Of a stretch of 64,000 nucleotides of DNA, positions 24,421 through 34,812 are shown piece after piece (position 1 is the first letter of the stretch; each line of letters starts with the position of its first letter). The stretch is from Paramacrobiotus metropolitanus (lineage: Eukaryota > Tardigrada > Eutardigrada > Parachela > Macrobiotidae), in assembly GCF_019649055.1 (NCBI RefSeq), contig NW_026570319.1, positions 62,001 through 126,000 of the forward strand. The letters are read 5' to 3'. The notes below the pieces were generated by a model. That model was not told the origin of the DNA. It was given only the letters and a program-made list of their open reading frames with translations, and did no database searches. A program made the translations under genes and the position numbers.

Positions 24421-25610
24421 ATGGCGGTTATTAGGACCAGTTTTTTAATGGCAACTATCGTTTACCTAATAACTTTATTCCCGGACCATCAGAATGTGGA
24501 TGTGTGGATGATGCCCGCTCAGAAAACACTATCCGGGATATACTCTTTTGCTCTGACACCATCCATGTAATTATGTAGTCATAACCGTTTTGTGCATTTC
24601 GCCAGCGGAATCCTGGTAAGCAAGTACTTTACAGAACAATTTGTCTAGATTTTTTACGCATTAATAATCCGCTACTGTAATTTGTATGCGTCGCTCAGGT
24701 TCTATTTGAAAAAATCATAGAATTTGTAAAACTACGTACAGCCAATCATTATGTTATCGTCGCACTCGCAGCGTGCACAGTCGTTGTTTCTGTGTTTTCT
24801 TTGCACTTTAAAAAAGCCTGACCTTCACCATTGCTCCAGATTACCGCAAGGTAAATTGCTCACTACGGCTCATGTTTATTGGGAATTTGTATCGCTCAAA
24901 AAAAAGTGTAGGGGAATACAGTGTGTACAATCATACTGCTCCGGCTTCGCCACGTCGTGTTTTCCGAGCATACAGATGCAGATATTCGGAAATAATGACG
25001 TTACGAAGCCGGCGGACGAGGATGTGGCCGTTATAATTGAAGATGTCCACTGTTTTTCACAAGTTCATTTACGACTTACGAGGAGCTCCATCACGGCATC
25101 TGTACAGTGGGCCTTTTTTCCGTAAGCAAGAGAAGTATTTTATTTATTTTAGTACGATATGGTAAGAACAGCGATTGATATCTCTGCAGGATGTCCTTAA
25201 ATTTACGAACCACATAGCTCCGGCTAGGTTATTCTGGCGGTACCGGGATCGCCAACTGCAGGCTCCTGTTTTTTGACCGGATGGGGAACCGAAGGTTTCG
25301 TGGTGACACCGAATATACATGAGTTGGACGTAATGCCGCATGAGATTTCGGTTTGCCTGAAACTGCAGCCCTCGTTCTGCACGGCGTACCTTTGCTACAA
25401 ATGTATGTTGTACAGAACGAGGGAGACGGTTGGGGTCCAGTGATGTGGCATTTTATTTTCCACGAAGGATTGCAGGTTGTGTTTTGCGTCCTGCAGGTGA
25501 GCAGCCAGCTGGTGATAACTCACAGTTTGTCCAATGACAAAATCCAGATATTTTTCACAATCCGTATTCTATGCTTCAGTGGCAGTTAGGGTAAAGGTGA
25601 TGAGAATTAT
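24421..25610 (+). pseudogene. Decayed S1A serine protease, copy e
   Basis: From ATG 24421 the first exon reads MAVIRTSFLMATIVYLITLF. The histidine motif is KLLTTAH (His codon 24871-24873). GNNDVTKP and DVAVIIEDVH follow. YDMVRTA at 25153 marks the Asp region. LTGWGTEGFVV with a perfect GWG is at 25279-25287, then CLKLQPSFCTAYLCYKC. About 48 residues after GWG, in another frame, NEGDGWGPVMW (GDGWGP at 25422-25439) occupies the place of the GDSGGP serine motif. The spacing fits the family, but the serine codon is a glycine codon. Frame changes confirm it is a pseudogene. Confidence 0.65.
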
Positions 25611-26019
25611 GACACGCCCCCTAGTATTTTAATATTAAAAACATACTTTAAAAACGCTTGAAACTTCCAAACTTGTTTTACTGCGAAACACTTAAGGGAC
25701 TACAGCAAGTATAAAAATTGTATAACTAACCAGCCTCCTTTATATCCACCGCATATCGTGCCAGTGTTTATATGCGTAAATTCTTATATTTGCTTATTTG
25801 TGAATAATATAAACCTATGTACTCGTAAAACTATATCAACAGTAACTTTCTGTGTTGAACCGGACGACAAAATGATGGTCGCCGCATATGTTGATGTACT
25901 TAAAGCACTAAACTGATGTTATTGCCCACCCATCGAAAAATCAAAATTCTTTCTCTGTGTCCAAGTGTATGGGATTCGACTTTTACAAATATTACACTTT
26001 TAATAATTGATTGCAATTT

Positions 26020-26215
26020 TTTATGCGGGTAATCGTGTACGTTAGCAAGTTGATGAAAACTAGGAACTGTTAAGACCTGCTTTTCGCGTCAATGTTTCCT
26101 TTCCCGGTGTAATTTACAGTTGTATTTTAAAACAACAGATCTGAATGCAGAACTATTGAGCCGGTAATAATGTCAGTAAATTTTGTGGTGATCAAATACA
26201 GTGCATAGCAGCATA
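26020..26215. repeat. Dispersed block V, copy 2
   Basis: This matches 12825-13030. No gene is recognised. Confidence 0.5.
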
Positions 26216-26794
26216 TCGTGCGTAATATCAGAAATAGTACATACTATCACAAAACACCTGGGCCTGGTTTCTGCGCATGATCAGTGCTATCCTTGTCATT
26301 GAATACTGCTGAACCAGCGGCATCCCCGTCGTTTGTCTTCTACACAACCTTGATGTAATGCTGGCTTCCCGCTAACTTGGACGTGCTTATGAAATGTCAC
26401 TGAGTCTGCGCTTAATTCGATTTTAATACTGCTTGTTATTGTCGTCCTTGTCGCGATAAAATTTGTTTTTGTATATTAGTACTGCACAAGTTGGATAGTC
26501 AATCCGCCGCTGATTAAAGTGCACAAAATTTTGATTCGCTCTCACGGTGCAAACAGGGGCAGTTTTTTACTTCCGTTGCATTTCAAGTGCTCGTTTTACT
26601 GAAAAATTATAAATACCGGCTAGAATACAGAATTCCAAATCGCCTTTCATCTACATAATTCCGACCTGTTAAAAAATGAAACGAAAGCAGTATTGGGAAC
26701 TGGGCTTAGTGAGTTCAGTCACAACTGGGAACAGGCTTTAGTGAGTTAATTTTGCAAACTTCTTACGTGGAATTAAGCCTGAATGTACTGGTAG

Positions 26795-27043
26795 TTATTC
26801 TGGGAAACAAGACAACATTTCCCCTAAACTGCAGTCATACATCTGAATAGTCTGCACATTACACAACCAGCGGCAGGTGGCGGGGTAGCGTTTACAATAC
26901 TCAGCACGCTCCAGCTTAGAGACCTGCTGGGACATCCAGGAAGTAGGGACTGACATGAAGTCCTTACCCCAAATCAACGAAAGCAGTACAGTAATTCTTT
27001 CACGAGGGTTAAATTTCATTGGCCAGCTGACAGGAAACTGCAA
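26795..27043 (-). pseudogene. Unidentified coding relic in block T, copy 2
   Basis: The 82-codon minus-strand frame reads FNPRERITVLLSLIWGKDF and continues with SVPTSWMSQQ and two cysteine-containing turns. The related sequence at 15600-15690 keeps the RI-VLLS-WG-F-SVP pattern with a stop. It is probably an exon of an unrecognised gene that was duplicated with the block. Function is unknown. Confidence 0.3.
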
Positions 27044-27059
27044 TCAGTTAAGTGGTTCT

Positions 27060-27250
27060 GATATCCCGTAAAAGTCTTTTCTAGAGGTAATTACCATGAT
27101 TAACGATTCCCACGCGGTGTAACCGGATGCGATTTCGCCCTCAACCCAGTTGTCAGGATATGAAAATCAGTCTAGCGGTTCTCCCAACCTACCATCAGAA
27201 GAGTCATTTCCACAGATAATTACCACGATTAACAATTCTCATGCATCGTA
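27060..27250 (+). repeat. Two tandem units of about 125 bases
   Basis: Units contain GTCTTTTCTAGAGGTAATTA, or GTCATTTCCACAGATAATTA, followed by CCA-GATTAAC-ATTC. The same pair stands at 15740-15925. Confidence 0.55.
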
Positions 27251-27262
27251 AACGGACATTAC

Positions 27263-27485
27263 AGCTGCAGCGCGGGTCGGCCAAGATTACCTTTGCCTTT
27301 GCCTTTGCCTTTTCACTTTGCCTTTTTCAACTTCACCTTTACCTTTGCCTTTGCCGCCCTCAAAACCATACCGTCCCATTTAACCTTTCCAAAACGCCGT
27401 TTTAAATACCTTTGCCGTCAGCTATGACCGTTGCATGACGCAACACCGTCAAACACTTTACCATTTTCGAACTTAGGTTGGGCAT
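27263..27485. repeat. Left arm of outer inverted repeat
   Basis: About 220 bases rich in CCTTTG hexamers, running from GGGTCGGCCAAGATTACC to CGTCAAACACTTTACC. The reverse complement is at 39061-39300 with scattered mismatches and small indels. Together the arms bracket the whole 12-kb transposon nest. They most likely are the ends of an older DNA transposon, or two inverted copies of one repeat. Confidence 0.75.
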
Positions 27486-27527
27486 CCACGTTTGGGAAAT
27501 TATTGCTCCAGTTATTAGAGAACAGAG

Positions 27528-27650
27528 TAGGAATTCTCATTTTGTTAGTTATTATCAATTTGTTAGTTTTTATTTTGTTAGTTTTTATCAATTATTAGAG
27601 TAGGAATTCTCATTTTGTCAGTTTTATCAATTTGTCATAGGAAAGGATAA
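27528..27650. repeat. Tandem duplication of about 75 bases
   Basis: AGAGTAGGAATTCTCATTTTGT followed by a TCAATTTGT-containing tail occurs twice. It lies just inside the left outer arm. Confidence 0.6.
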
Positions 27651-27715
27651 AAATGGCGATAGTGATGAATGGTGATAGACCGAATGGCGATCACTATGCC
27701 CGTGGTCATCGCGCT

Positions 27716-27897
27716 TTAAGGGAAGTGTTCCGATATCTGTACTTATATGTATATAGTATTAAAACGATTCGTGTTCGATTTGTTTTTTCAGTAAACATTT
27801 TGCATTCCTCATTCTCAAACGCTCCCAACCATTTGTCGCGCATGTGGTAACTGGTAAGTACCATGTACAATTGTACAGGTACCTGTCACTTCCCTTA
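27716..27897. mobile_element. Short TTAA-type element with foldback-family ends
   Basis: The element opens TTAAGGGAAGTG and closes with the reverse complement CACTTCCCTTA, about 180 bases in all. The right TTAA has one changed base. The ends match the foldback family (8549, 60910), while the middle does not. Confidence 0.6.
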
Positions 27898-27957
27898 GAT
27901 GAAGCCTTGAGAAAATCTTTCCCGCTATCCAAAATGCCTGGCTGCCTTTCTTCCGGT

Positions 27958-28190
27958 TTAAATAGAATTAGCGGAGCTAATTCCGGTTAAGACAGCGGAG
28001 AAGGATGAAAGGCGGATCGGGGAGATGCGGTTGGGCGCCGGTGGGGCGCTTGGGCAGTGGTCAGCTGTAACACTGTATGTTATGGATAAAATCATGGAAA
28101 GTTTGTGTATGTAGTGGTGCGATTGATGTAGCTGAGTGCAGTGTCTGAAAGTTAGTTCTGTGGCTGCTTGAATTGTGTTTGGGAATTTCT
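27958..28190 (+). repeat. Split direct repeat A1 of element A
   Basis: These 233 bases, TTAAATAGAATTAGCGG to TTTGGGAATTTCT, are the same length as A2 (36395-36627), and I saw no difference between them. Confidence 0.9.
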
Positions 28191-28375
28191 TGAGAATGCT
28201 GTGGTATAAGCTGTGCCGTGGTTGTAAGCTTAGGGCATTATATTACCGGCTTCGTGATGACCTTTATCGTGCTGCTTGTGTTTCCTATGATCAGTTTCTC
28301 GAGGTTCCAATCTATGTTATCGTAATTGACGATTTATGAATTTTCGCTGATTCATTTTTGGTTAATTTCGTTGCA

Positions 28376-29593
28376 ATGTCGCGTCGTTTGAGATCGCAAA
28401 TCGCTTCTGTTTCTTCTCTGCTGGAAGTGTCCGCGAAAGGTACGTCTTCAGCGCTGTCTGATGAGTCGGATGAATCTACAGGGACACTTTATCGTATTGC
28501 CCGTAAGAGTGAAAAGTCAGTTTCACCTCCCAGGAAGAAGTCACGCTCCCGTATATCGCCTTCCGTTGAGTCTCTGCTTCAAAGACAAAACGAATTGCAA
28601 GCTCAGATCGACATGTTGACATCTGCCCGGCATCACCGTCCGCCTCAGTCTGATGTGTCGCCAGATGTTGGTCAGCGTGACAGCATTTTAATCAGTGATA
28701 GCTCGTCGCCTGTTGTTTTACCGAAGCTTCCAGTAAGTGCGCGCCTTGGTCCATTCTTGAATTTGCCGGCTGTGGATCCGTCCATTGAAGCTGATCTGCG
28801 CAGTAACGAACGATATGTTGATTTTGCTGAATTGCTCGCCGCCACAGACTTCCAGTATTATTCCGTTCGGGATAAAAAGTCCTTCAAGCCGCCACCGATT
28901 GAATCATTTGCGCAGTGGGTTAGCGCATACTCCGTATTTATGGCTCATCGTACGCATTATTATCTTGATATGCGGCTTCCGCTGATTAAGAACTTGAGTG
29001 TAATGGCAAGTTTTGCGGCCAGTGGTTACTCTGTTAACCAGTGGTTGGGGTACGACCATCGCTTCCGCATGTTTGCTCGTACGCAGCCGTTTAACGTGGC
29101 TATATGGGAGAAATCCGATCAAGAAATCTTTCGGCAGTCTTTCCAGATGCAGCGTTTACCGGAAATACAGCAGACGCAACGCCTACCGGAACCGCAGCGC
29201 GGTGCTTGTAATAACTGCGGCCGTGTTGGACATTTTGCTCGTGAGTGTTGGATGCGGCCGGCTGTGGGTGTTGCCAGTACTAGCCGCAGCAGCACACAGC
29301 TTTTTCGTGACCGGCCGGCAGCGGCCGGCGGGGATCGAAAAAACGGTGCCGGTAGTGTGGGAAAAGTCATTTGTCAGGAATTCAAAGATGGAATCTGTTC
29401 AACTCCATGCCGAAAGAAACTTCGTCATTTCTGCTCACATTGCGGACGTGGAGGACACGGTTTTTATTCCTGCTATGAAGTCAATGATGCAAATAAAACC
29501 GGCAACAACCGCTTCGTCGTGAGAAATTTGTCCAGTTATTGGCAGACCACCCAGATCGGTTGTTTGTTGCGCAGATATCTGATATCTTATTAA
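28376..29593 (+). CDS. Element A Gag-like ORF1 protein
   Basis: The frame is 405 codons from ATG 28376 (MSRRLRSQIASVSS). Residues about 40-90 are basic and coiled-coil-like (SVESLLQRQNELQAQIDML). The middle has the FAQWVSAYSVFMAHR region also seen in the relic at 50757-51716. The C-terminal third has a CCHC zinc knuckle (CNNCGRVGHFAREC) and a second cysteine/histidine cluster ending CSHCGRGGHGFYSC. Such proteins package the element RNA. The frame is intact. It overlaps the RT frame by 55 bases with the RT in the -1 frame. Confidence 0.75.
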   Translation: MSRRLRSQIASVSSLLEVSAKGTSSALSDESDESTGTLYRIARKSEKSVSPPRKKSRSRISPSVESLLQRQNELQAQIDMLTSARHHRPPQSDVSPDVGQRDSILISDSSSPVVLPKLPVSARLGPFLNLPAVDPSIEADLRSNERYVDFAELLAATDFQYYSVRDKKSFKPPPIESFAQWVSAYSVFMAHRTHYYLDMRLPLIKNLSVMASFAASGYSVNQWLGYDHRFRMFARTQPFNVAIWEKSDQEIFRQSFQMQRLPEIQQTQRLPEPQRGACNNCGRVGHFARECWMRPAVGVASTSRSSTQLFRDRPAAAGGDRKNGAGSVGKVICQEFKDGICSTPCRKKLRHFCSHCGRGGHGFYSCYEVNDANKTGNNRFVVRNLSSYWQTTQIGCLLRRYLISY

Positions 29594-30560
29594 ATGGTGC
29601 GGATATTGGTTATACCGGCCCCCGCGTATCTTGGTCAGTGTCTAATATGAAATCAGCAGTTATTCATCATGATATTTTGTTAGCGTCTGTGCAGAAGGAA
29701 GTGTCATTAGGCCACTCTGTTGGCCCGTTTGATAAGCCGCCACTACCTAATTTTGTCTGTGATTCTCTGGGCGTTATTCCCAAGGCGTCAGGTGGACATA
29801 GAATCATTAATAATCTGTCAGCTCCGTCTGGCACATCTGTTAATGACTGCATTGACCGCCACACATATACTGTATCTTATTGCACGGTTGATGATGCTAT
29901 CCGCTATCTAAAGACCGCTGGAAAAGGCGCCATTATGGTTAAATTAGATATAAAACATGCGTTTAGACTGGGGCCGGTTCGGCGTGAAGACTGGCATCTC
30001 CTCGGTTATCGTGTGGGGAATGGATACTATTTTGATATTGTATTACCGTTCGGCTCGCGTTCTTCCCCTTATTTGTTCTGTTTATTTTCCGATGCAATTC
30101 ACTGGATCCTTTCGAATATCACCCATCATGAGTGGATTTTGCATTATGTGGATGATTTCCTTTTGATCGGCATGGCTGCATCGGCACAGTGTCGGCTTAT
30201 ACTTGACAGTTTTAATGATTTATGTGGCGCCATTGGTGTTCCTTTGGCAGTAGAGAAGACGGAAGGTCCAGCAACTGCCTTGACCTTTCTGGGTATTGTG
30301 CTCGATTCAGTTGCCGGTACGATCTCTTTGCCTTCTAAAAAGCTGGCTGAGCTTATTTTATTACTTGACAAGTGGGCGGATCGTATTACGTGTTCACAAA
30401 CCGAGCTACAAAGCATCATTGGCAAGTTGCAGTTTGCTGCCAAATGTGTGCCGGTTGGCCGGTTGTTTTTGCGCCGTATGATTAATTTGTTACATAATGA
30501 GAACTGTTGTCGTTACGTGGAGTGTGTGAGTTTAACGGCAAGCAACAAGGCGCATGGGGT
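29539..30560 (+). pseudogene. Element A reverse transcriptase, truncated by insertion
   Basis: The RT motifs appear in order: PKASGGHRIINNLS, VKLDIKHAF (catalytic Asp), LPFGSRSSPYLFC, YVDDFLLIG (catalytic Asp pair), FLGIVLDS, and IGKLQFAAKCVPVGRLFLRR of the connection region. The frame then runs into element B at about 30540-30600 and stops at 30627. No ATG stands before the conserved region, so it was probably made by frameshifting from Gag. The downstream RNase H resumes at about 34950. Confidence 0.8.
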
Positions 30561-30580
30561 ATGGACTTTACTTCCGGGCA

Positions 30581-31789
30581 TCAAGCGGATACCAAGCAAA
30601 GAGCAATACGGACACGTATATATATAACATCATAAAAGAGGCACGTAGTGCCCCAACAGCCAAAATCATCCAAAATGCAAGCGGCGACTAGATCAGAAAA
30701 CGACTTGCGAAGATCGTCGACGCGAGAGGTATATATCCGGAAGCAGTCACTCCGCCAGTTGCCCTGAGCTTGAATAGCCGCATCAGGTACGCCACACTTA
30801 TGAGCAAAAGTGGCACCGCCTCGCCGGAAAGAATGGGTAGAAAAGGCAGCGGGTGCAAACCCGCTTACTTTTGCGACTTGTTTTAACAGCAGGTTAAACA
30901 GATGCGCGGACATGTAGCGTAAGGTGCCATCAGAATCAAAATAAGAAAATAAGGGGCATTTTGAGGGTTGATTACGTAACCTCTTCATTAAGGCCGTGAC
31001 CGCGGTAATGGGACATACGGGATTACCGCCGATAGCGTGCAAGCGTAACGTTTGTTGTTGTGCGATAAAGCGGTTAGTTTTTAATTCGGTAAAGCGTATG
31101 ACAAGCGTGTTATCTTTGATGCAAACATCTTTCTTTCGGAGGTAGCGAGTGTTAGTTTTACTTTTGAACAAATTACTGCGACGGAGTAAGGAGTGAAAGG
31201 CCACCACACATGCAGACCAAAAGGCTGTTCGAACTGGTTTTCGTATAGTGTGCAAGTTAGCGTAGATTTGGGATAAATCGTGTGCAGAAATGCCCGGTTT
31301 CCTGTTAGGGTATTCGCAACGGGAGCGTTTTACACCAGCAAGAGCTTGTTTAATAGCAAAATGCTGCAAATTAGGACTAGCGTAGTCCATGAGATTGTGC
31401 CAGGTACAAACCGCGGACAAATAGTTTGAAATGGATGAGTACTGAAATTTAGCTGATAAGTAAGCGATGTAGCGGCAGAGCGTGCGAGTGGAAGCTGGCA
31501 TAGGGGTCAAATCAAAGATGGCGCAGAATTTACGAAAGTTTTCCCATTGAGATCTACGAGTGCGAAGGGAAGCACTGCTCAAGGAAGCGTGTCTCAATGT
31601 CTGCAACTGAGCATCCAGTTTCCTGATTGGGGTATCTATAAATGTAATCCACGTCATTATCTCTGCCATCAAGAGAGCAGTACTTTCTAATTGTAAGTAA
31701 AGACGACGGTTGTGTATTGAGACGGCTAAGTCGGTCAGCTGCGGTATTAAGCTTTCCCGGAATATGCTGAGCGTAAAAGCGAAAGTCAT
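30581..31789 (-). CDS. Element B tyrosine recombinase
   Basis: The product is about 400 residues. An N-terminal SAM-like region (RRSQWENFRKFCAIFD...) leads to a catalytic domain with the first Arg in FHSLLRRSNLF, the HSFRRGG box (His and second Arg), and GNWRSDCFRIY ending in the likely nucleophile Tyr. It cuts and joins the circular cDNA to the target without target duplication. All catalytic positions are present. The start overlaps the RNase H frame by 236 bases. The last 15 or so residues (after FYDVIYI) may read into element A. Confidence 0.8.
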   Translation of the reverse strand: MTFAFTLSIFRESLIPQLTDLAVSIHNRRLYLQLESTALLMAEIMTWITFIDTPIRKLDAQLQTLRHASLSSASLRTRRSQWENFRKFCAIFDLTPMPASTRTLCRYIAYLSAKFQYSSISNYLSAVCTWHNLMDYASPNLQHFAIKQALAGVKRSRCEYPNRKPGISAHDLSQIYANLHTIRKPVRTAFWSACVVAFHSLLRRSNLFKSKTNTRYLRKKDVCIKDNTLVIRFTELKTNRFIAQQQTLRLHAIGGNPVCPITAVTALMKRLRNQPSKCPLFSYFDSDGTLRYMSAHLFNLLLKQVAKVSGFAPAAFSTHSFRRGGATFAHKCGVPDAAIQAQGNWRSDCFRIYTSRVDDLRKSFSDLVAACILDDFGCWGTTCLFYDVIYIRVRIALCLVSA

Positions 31790-32505
31790 AAAAACAGGAT
31801 GCGTAAAATATTAGCTTCAGCCATGACAAGGCTATCGCGGATTTTGTGGTTCCACGGTTTAGGAAGGCCACAGTTTGCGTATTGTCCGACAGAATGCAGA
31901 CACTGCTACGGGACAGATTTGGCGCCCAAATCAACAGGGGAATACAAGCCGCTATCAATTCAAGATAATTAATATTGTCCAGAACTGATGCATCAAGTAT
32001 GGGAGGCGCCACCCAGTTACGTAAGCAAGCGTGCGGAGGTGCGGTGCCTGTATGCCAGCTACCTGCAATATAATGTTGGCCCCAGGTAGCTCCAAACCCG
32101 GAAAAGGAAGCGTCTGTAGTGACATAGTGCACACAGCGTTGTAGCCCGAAGGCGGATGGTGCTAAGCCATTCAGTTGAATGGCAAAGCGCGCCCAGCAAT
32201 GAAGTTCGGTTTTTAGTAGTTTTGATAAACGTAATCGATGGGAAGGGGCAGAAAGTTTCATCATAGCGTCGATGAAAATTCTAGTAAAAGTTCGTGCGCC
32301 GTAGACTGCTCGTGCTGCGAAATTCATGTGACCCACCAATTGTTGTAATTCCAATTTCGTAATTTTACTTTGCGTTTGGAAATGGTCGCACATAGCCATT
32401 AAGGCTGACATTTTGTCTTGTGGGAGTTCAACACGTTGTAAACAAGAGTCAATAATGAGGCCCAAAATTTTACGCGGCTGGTTGGGAATATTAGCTTTTC
32501 CCAGT
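31554..32505 (-). CDS. Element B RNase H domain (RT 3' part)
   Basis: The frame continues the RT after a -1 shift near 32470-32480. It starts with the RT thumb/connection region (LQQLVGHMNFAARAVYGART), then RNase H with the four acidic positions in VTTDASFSGFG, NYLELIAAC, ILSDNTQTVAFL and HIPGKLNTAADRLSR. RNase H removes RNA during cDNA synthesis. The only ATG (32465) is inside the domain, so it depends on the upstream RT frame. Confidence 0.75.
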
Positions 32506-33733
32506 TTACACTAAACCCAAGCGTTATAAGCAGCGCAATTAGTGATTCCTGTGCGGCTGTACACTCTACATAAGTGTCAGCTACAAGTAAGAAGTCGTCA
32601 AGGTATGCAACAATTTTAAAGCCGCGCCGGCGCATCATCCGTGCTATAGCCGTAGAAATTCGATTAAAGATTGATGGGGCACACGCTAAACCGAAGCAAA
32701 GAAAGTTATCGACAAAAAACTGTACTGGCGCGCCCGGCAACTGCCATCTAAAACCCTGATACTGCCTGTGTGGTGGGAATATAGGTACCGAGCGGTAAGC
32801 GGCTTTCAGATCAACAATAGCGTAGAAAGTGTTATGGGTGCTGACGGCAATCGCGTAGTCAATAGATTCGAACGTAAAGGGCGCAGGTGCAGTGTAAGCA
32901 TTTAAGGGATCATTTGCTGGACGACTGCAGTCAGTAATCGGGCGCAGCTTATTGGTACCTTTCTTAGGCACCGTACCGATAGCCTGTATGCGCGTGGGTT
33001 GTTGTGTTTGAACAGAGATTAAACCTGCTGCTAAATCTTCGCTGAAAAGTTTATCAAGAAATGCTTTAGCCTGTGGAGACAATGCGGATGTGTAATTAGC
33101 GGTATCAGAGCTACCGAGCGTTTGATTAGTGTCAACTATGTGAAAGCCTTTTGTTATGCCTTGCAGTAAGAATTCTGCATCAGGGTCATTAATTAATTCA
33201 GCCTGCCATACTGTATGCTTTTGTGTCAGTTTACAGCGTTGCAAGAGATCAACATCGCAAGACAAGGCCAGACTTTTATTACTGTCGACAGAGAGAGCAT
33301 TTTCTTGGGCCAGCGTGCCGCACTCATTAACAGACTGACATAACAAGTTATCAAGATTGTGAGAAGGAGAATAACTGTAATTAGAAGAAGAGCAAAAACA
33401 ACCAGATTCCGAAAACAAAGCAGTAACTGCGCTTTCATCTCTTTCTCGCGATGAAGGGCTAAGTATTGGCGATAATGGGGCACTGCAGACGGCCATGGTC
33501 GGTGCGATTGCAACGGTCGCAGCGGTGGACGAAGCGGCAGTTAGAATTCGGCGGGCAGCGGTTTTCGTTGAAACGGATGCAGAGTGGTGGTGGGTTGGGG
33601 CGGTTGTTGGCGGCATTAGGATTGCTGTAGGTGCGAAAACGACCTGCATGGTTGTTGTTGCCGGTGCGGTTGAAGTCTGAGTGAGTGGCGGCAAACAAAT
33701 GTTTAGCGTGAAAGTATTTTCCACCAATTGCAT
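32399..33733 (-). CDS. Element B reverse transcriptase
   Basis: After a threonine/alanine-rich leader (about 150 residues overlapping Gag), the RT core shows TVPKKGTNKLRPITDCSRP, FYAIVDLKAAYRSVP (catalytic Asp), LCFGLACAPSIFNR and YLDDFLLVAD (catalytic Asp pair). At GTA AAA TTT TGG (near 32475) the frame leaves the conserved path. A one-base step back at the T run restores it in the RNase H frame. This is either a one-base deletion or a frameshift site. Confidence 0.75.
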   Translation of the reverse strand: MQLVENTFTLNICLPPLTQTSTAPATTTMQVVFAPTAILMPPTTAPTHHHSASVSTKTAARRILTAASSTAATVAIAPTMAVCSAPLSPILSPSSRERDESAVTALFSESGCFCSSSNYSYSPSHNLDNLLCQSVNECGTLAQENALSVDSNKSLALSCDVDLLQRCKLTQKHTVWQAELINDPDAEFLLQGITKGFHIVDTNQTLGSSDTANYTSALSPQAKAFLDKLFSEDLAAGLISVQTQQPTRIQAIGTVPKKGTNKLRPITDCSRPANDPLNAYTAPAPFTFESIDYAIAVSTHNTFYAIVDLKAAYRSVPIFPPHRQYQGFRWQLPGAPVQFFVDNFLCFGLACAPSIFNRISTAIARMMRRRGFKIVAYLDDFLLVADTYVECTAAQESLIALLITLGFSVNWEKLIFPTSRVKFWASLLTLVYNVLNSHKTKCQP

Positions 33734-34682
33734 CGCGGGCTGTGGCGTTATCTAAGCGGCAACCTTCAAACGCGGCTTTTCGGCGGAAGTCGTTATCAAA
33801 CTGCAGTACTGCTTTAGCGTAGTAGTCCTGCCGTTTAACTGCCAAGTATTCTAAGTAATCCAGATACTCAGCGAGAGTACTGGCATGCTTCGGGGATCCG
33901 GCAAGGAGTTTGGCCAGCGACAGACTGCCGCTCATGAACTCGTCAAGATGCAGGTCCAGTGGGTCAACTTTCGATTTAGTGCGGCCGGTGGCGGAAATGC
34001 GCGCGCGGGCGAAGACAAACTTATGCGGGCGGGGCAGTTTGCGGGCCAGTGTTGGTAACTTGGCTGCATCGTCAAGACAACAGTCAGACTTACTTGAAGA
34101 GGACGAAGACGAGGATGATGAGCTGGAGGAAGAAGAAGTGGAACGAGAGCGTGACCTTTTGTGCTGGGATCGAGCTGTGACGCGGGCACGATCATCCACG
34201 GTCACGGTGCGCATGTGGTTGGCAACGTTGGATACGGTCAGTGTGCTGGTGCTGGCGGCGGGTTGAGGATACAGGTACTGACGGAGAACAAGTTCGTCGC
34301 GGAGGCTGCAAACCACAGTCGGTAGCAGATGCGCTGGGATAAGCTTAAGATCCTGCAGATCTTGAAAGCCGTTATCACGCAGGCGCTTGCTGGTGGCTGC
34401 TGACAAGCCGTACTTCGCAAAGGGGCACGGTGGCGGCGGTGACGGGGCAGGCGGTAAGCCATCCAGACCGTCCTCATCGTCGTCAGATTCGTCGTGATCG
34501 GCATGGATGGACATGACATCTGTGTCGCGTTGCACTTCCACGACCGGTGGTGGAGGGTTGTAGAAAGCCAGGAGACGATTAACCAGGGCTGTCTTGTTGC
34601 CGGACACTGGTAACTCGTTCTGTGCTACGAGGTCACGCAGCGCTGGCTTAGAAATAGCCTCTAGTTGCTCGCGAGAAAACAT
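33459..34682 (-). CDS. Element B Gag-like protein with SAP domain
   Basis: The frame is 407 codons from ATG 34682. Residues 1-42 fit a SAP domain (ISKPALRDLVAQNELPVSG, then KTALVNRLL), a DNA/chromatin-binding motif. A serine-rich tract is near residue 190. The C-terminus has a CCCH-type finger (CIRFNENRC then C-RFVH) followed by a CCHC knuckle (CDRCNRTDHGRLQC). The same CCCH plus CCHC arrangement appears, less regularly, in element A. The frame is intact and overlaps the RT frame by 275 bases. Confidence 0.75.
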   Translation of the reverse strand: MFSREQLEAISKPALRDLVAQNELPVSGNKTALVNRLLAFYNPPPPVVEVQRDTDVMSIHADHDESDDDEDGLDGLPPAPSPPPPCPFAKYGLSAATSKRLRDNGFQDLQDLKLIPAHLLPTVVCSLRDELVLRQYLYPQPAASTSTLTVSNVANHMRTVTVDDRARVTARSQHKRSRSRSTSSSSSSSSSSSSSSSKSDCCLDDAAKLPTLARKLPRPHKFVFARARISATGRTKSKVDPLDLHLDEFMSGSLSLAKLLAGSPKHASTLAEYLDYLEYLAVKRQDYYAKAVLQFDNDFRRKAAFEGCRLDNATARDAIGGKYFHAKHLFAATHSDFNRTGNNNHAGRFRTYSNPNAANNRPNPPPLCIRFNENRCPPNSNCRFVHRCDRCNRTDHGRLQCPIIANT

Positions 34683-34802
34683 TGTAAACGTCGAAACTCG
34701 CTAACGTTAAAAACGTTAAAATCAAAAGCGTTGAATCGAAAGAAAAATCTTCTCCAGGCAAAACGGGCGAACTAATGGCTGCCGGCTGGTGGTCAGCTGC
34801 TT

Positions 34803-34812
34803 TATATAGGCG
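34803..34812 (-). promoter_or_regulatory. Likely TATA box of element B
   Basis: On the minus strand CTATATAAAGC stands about 125 bases before the Gag ATG. The leader around it has repeated GGTGGTCAG/CTGACCA motifs at about 34785, 34824, 34850, 34868 and 34886. Confidence 0.5.

Noticed and set aside
30541-30627. End of the element A RT frame as a natural C-terminus
   Set aside because: The frame loses the conserved pattern at the border and stops in element B.
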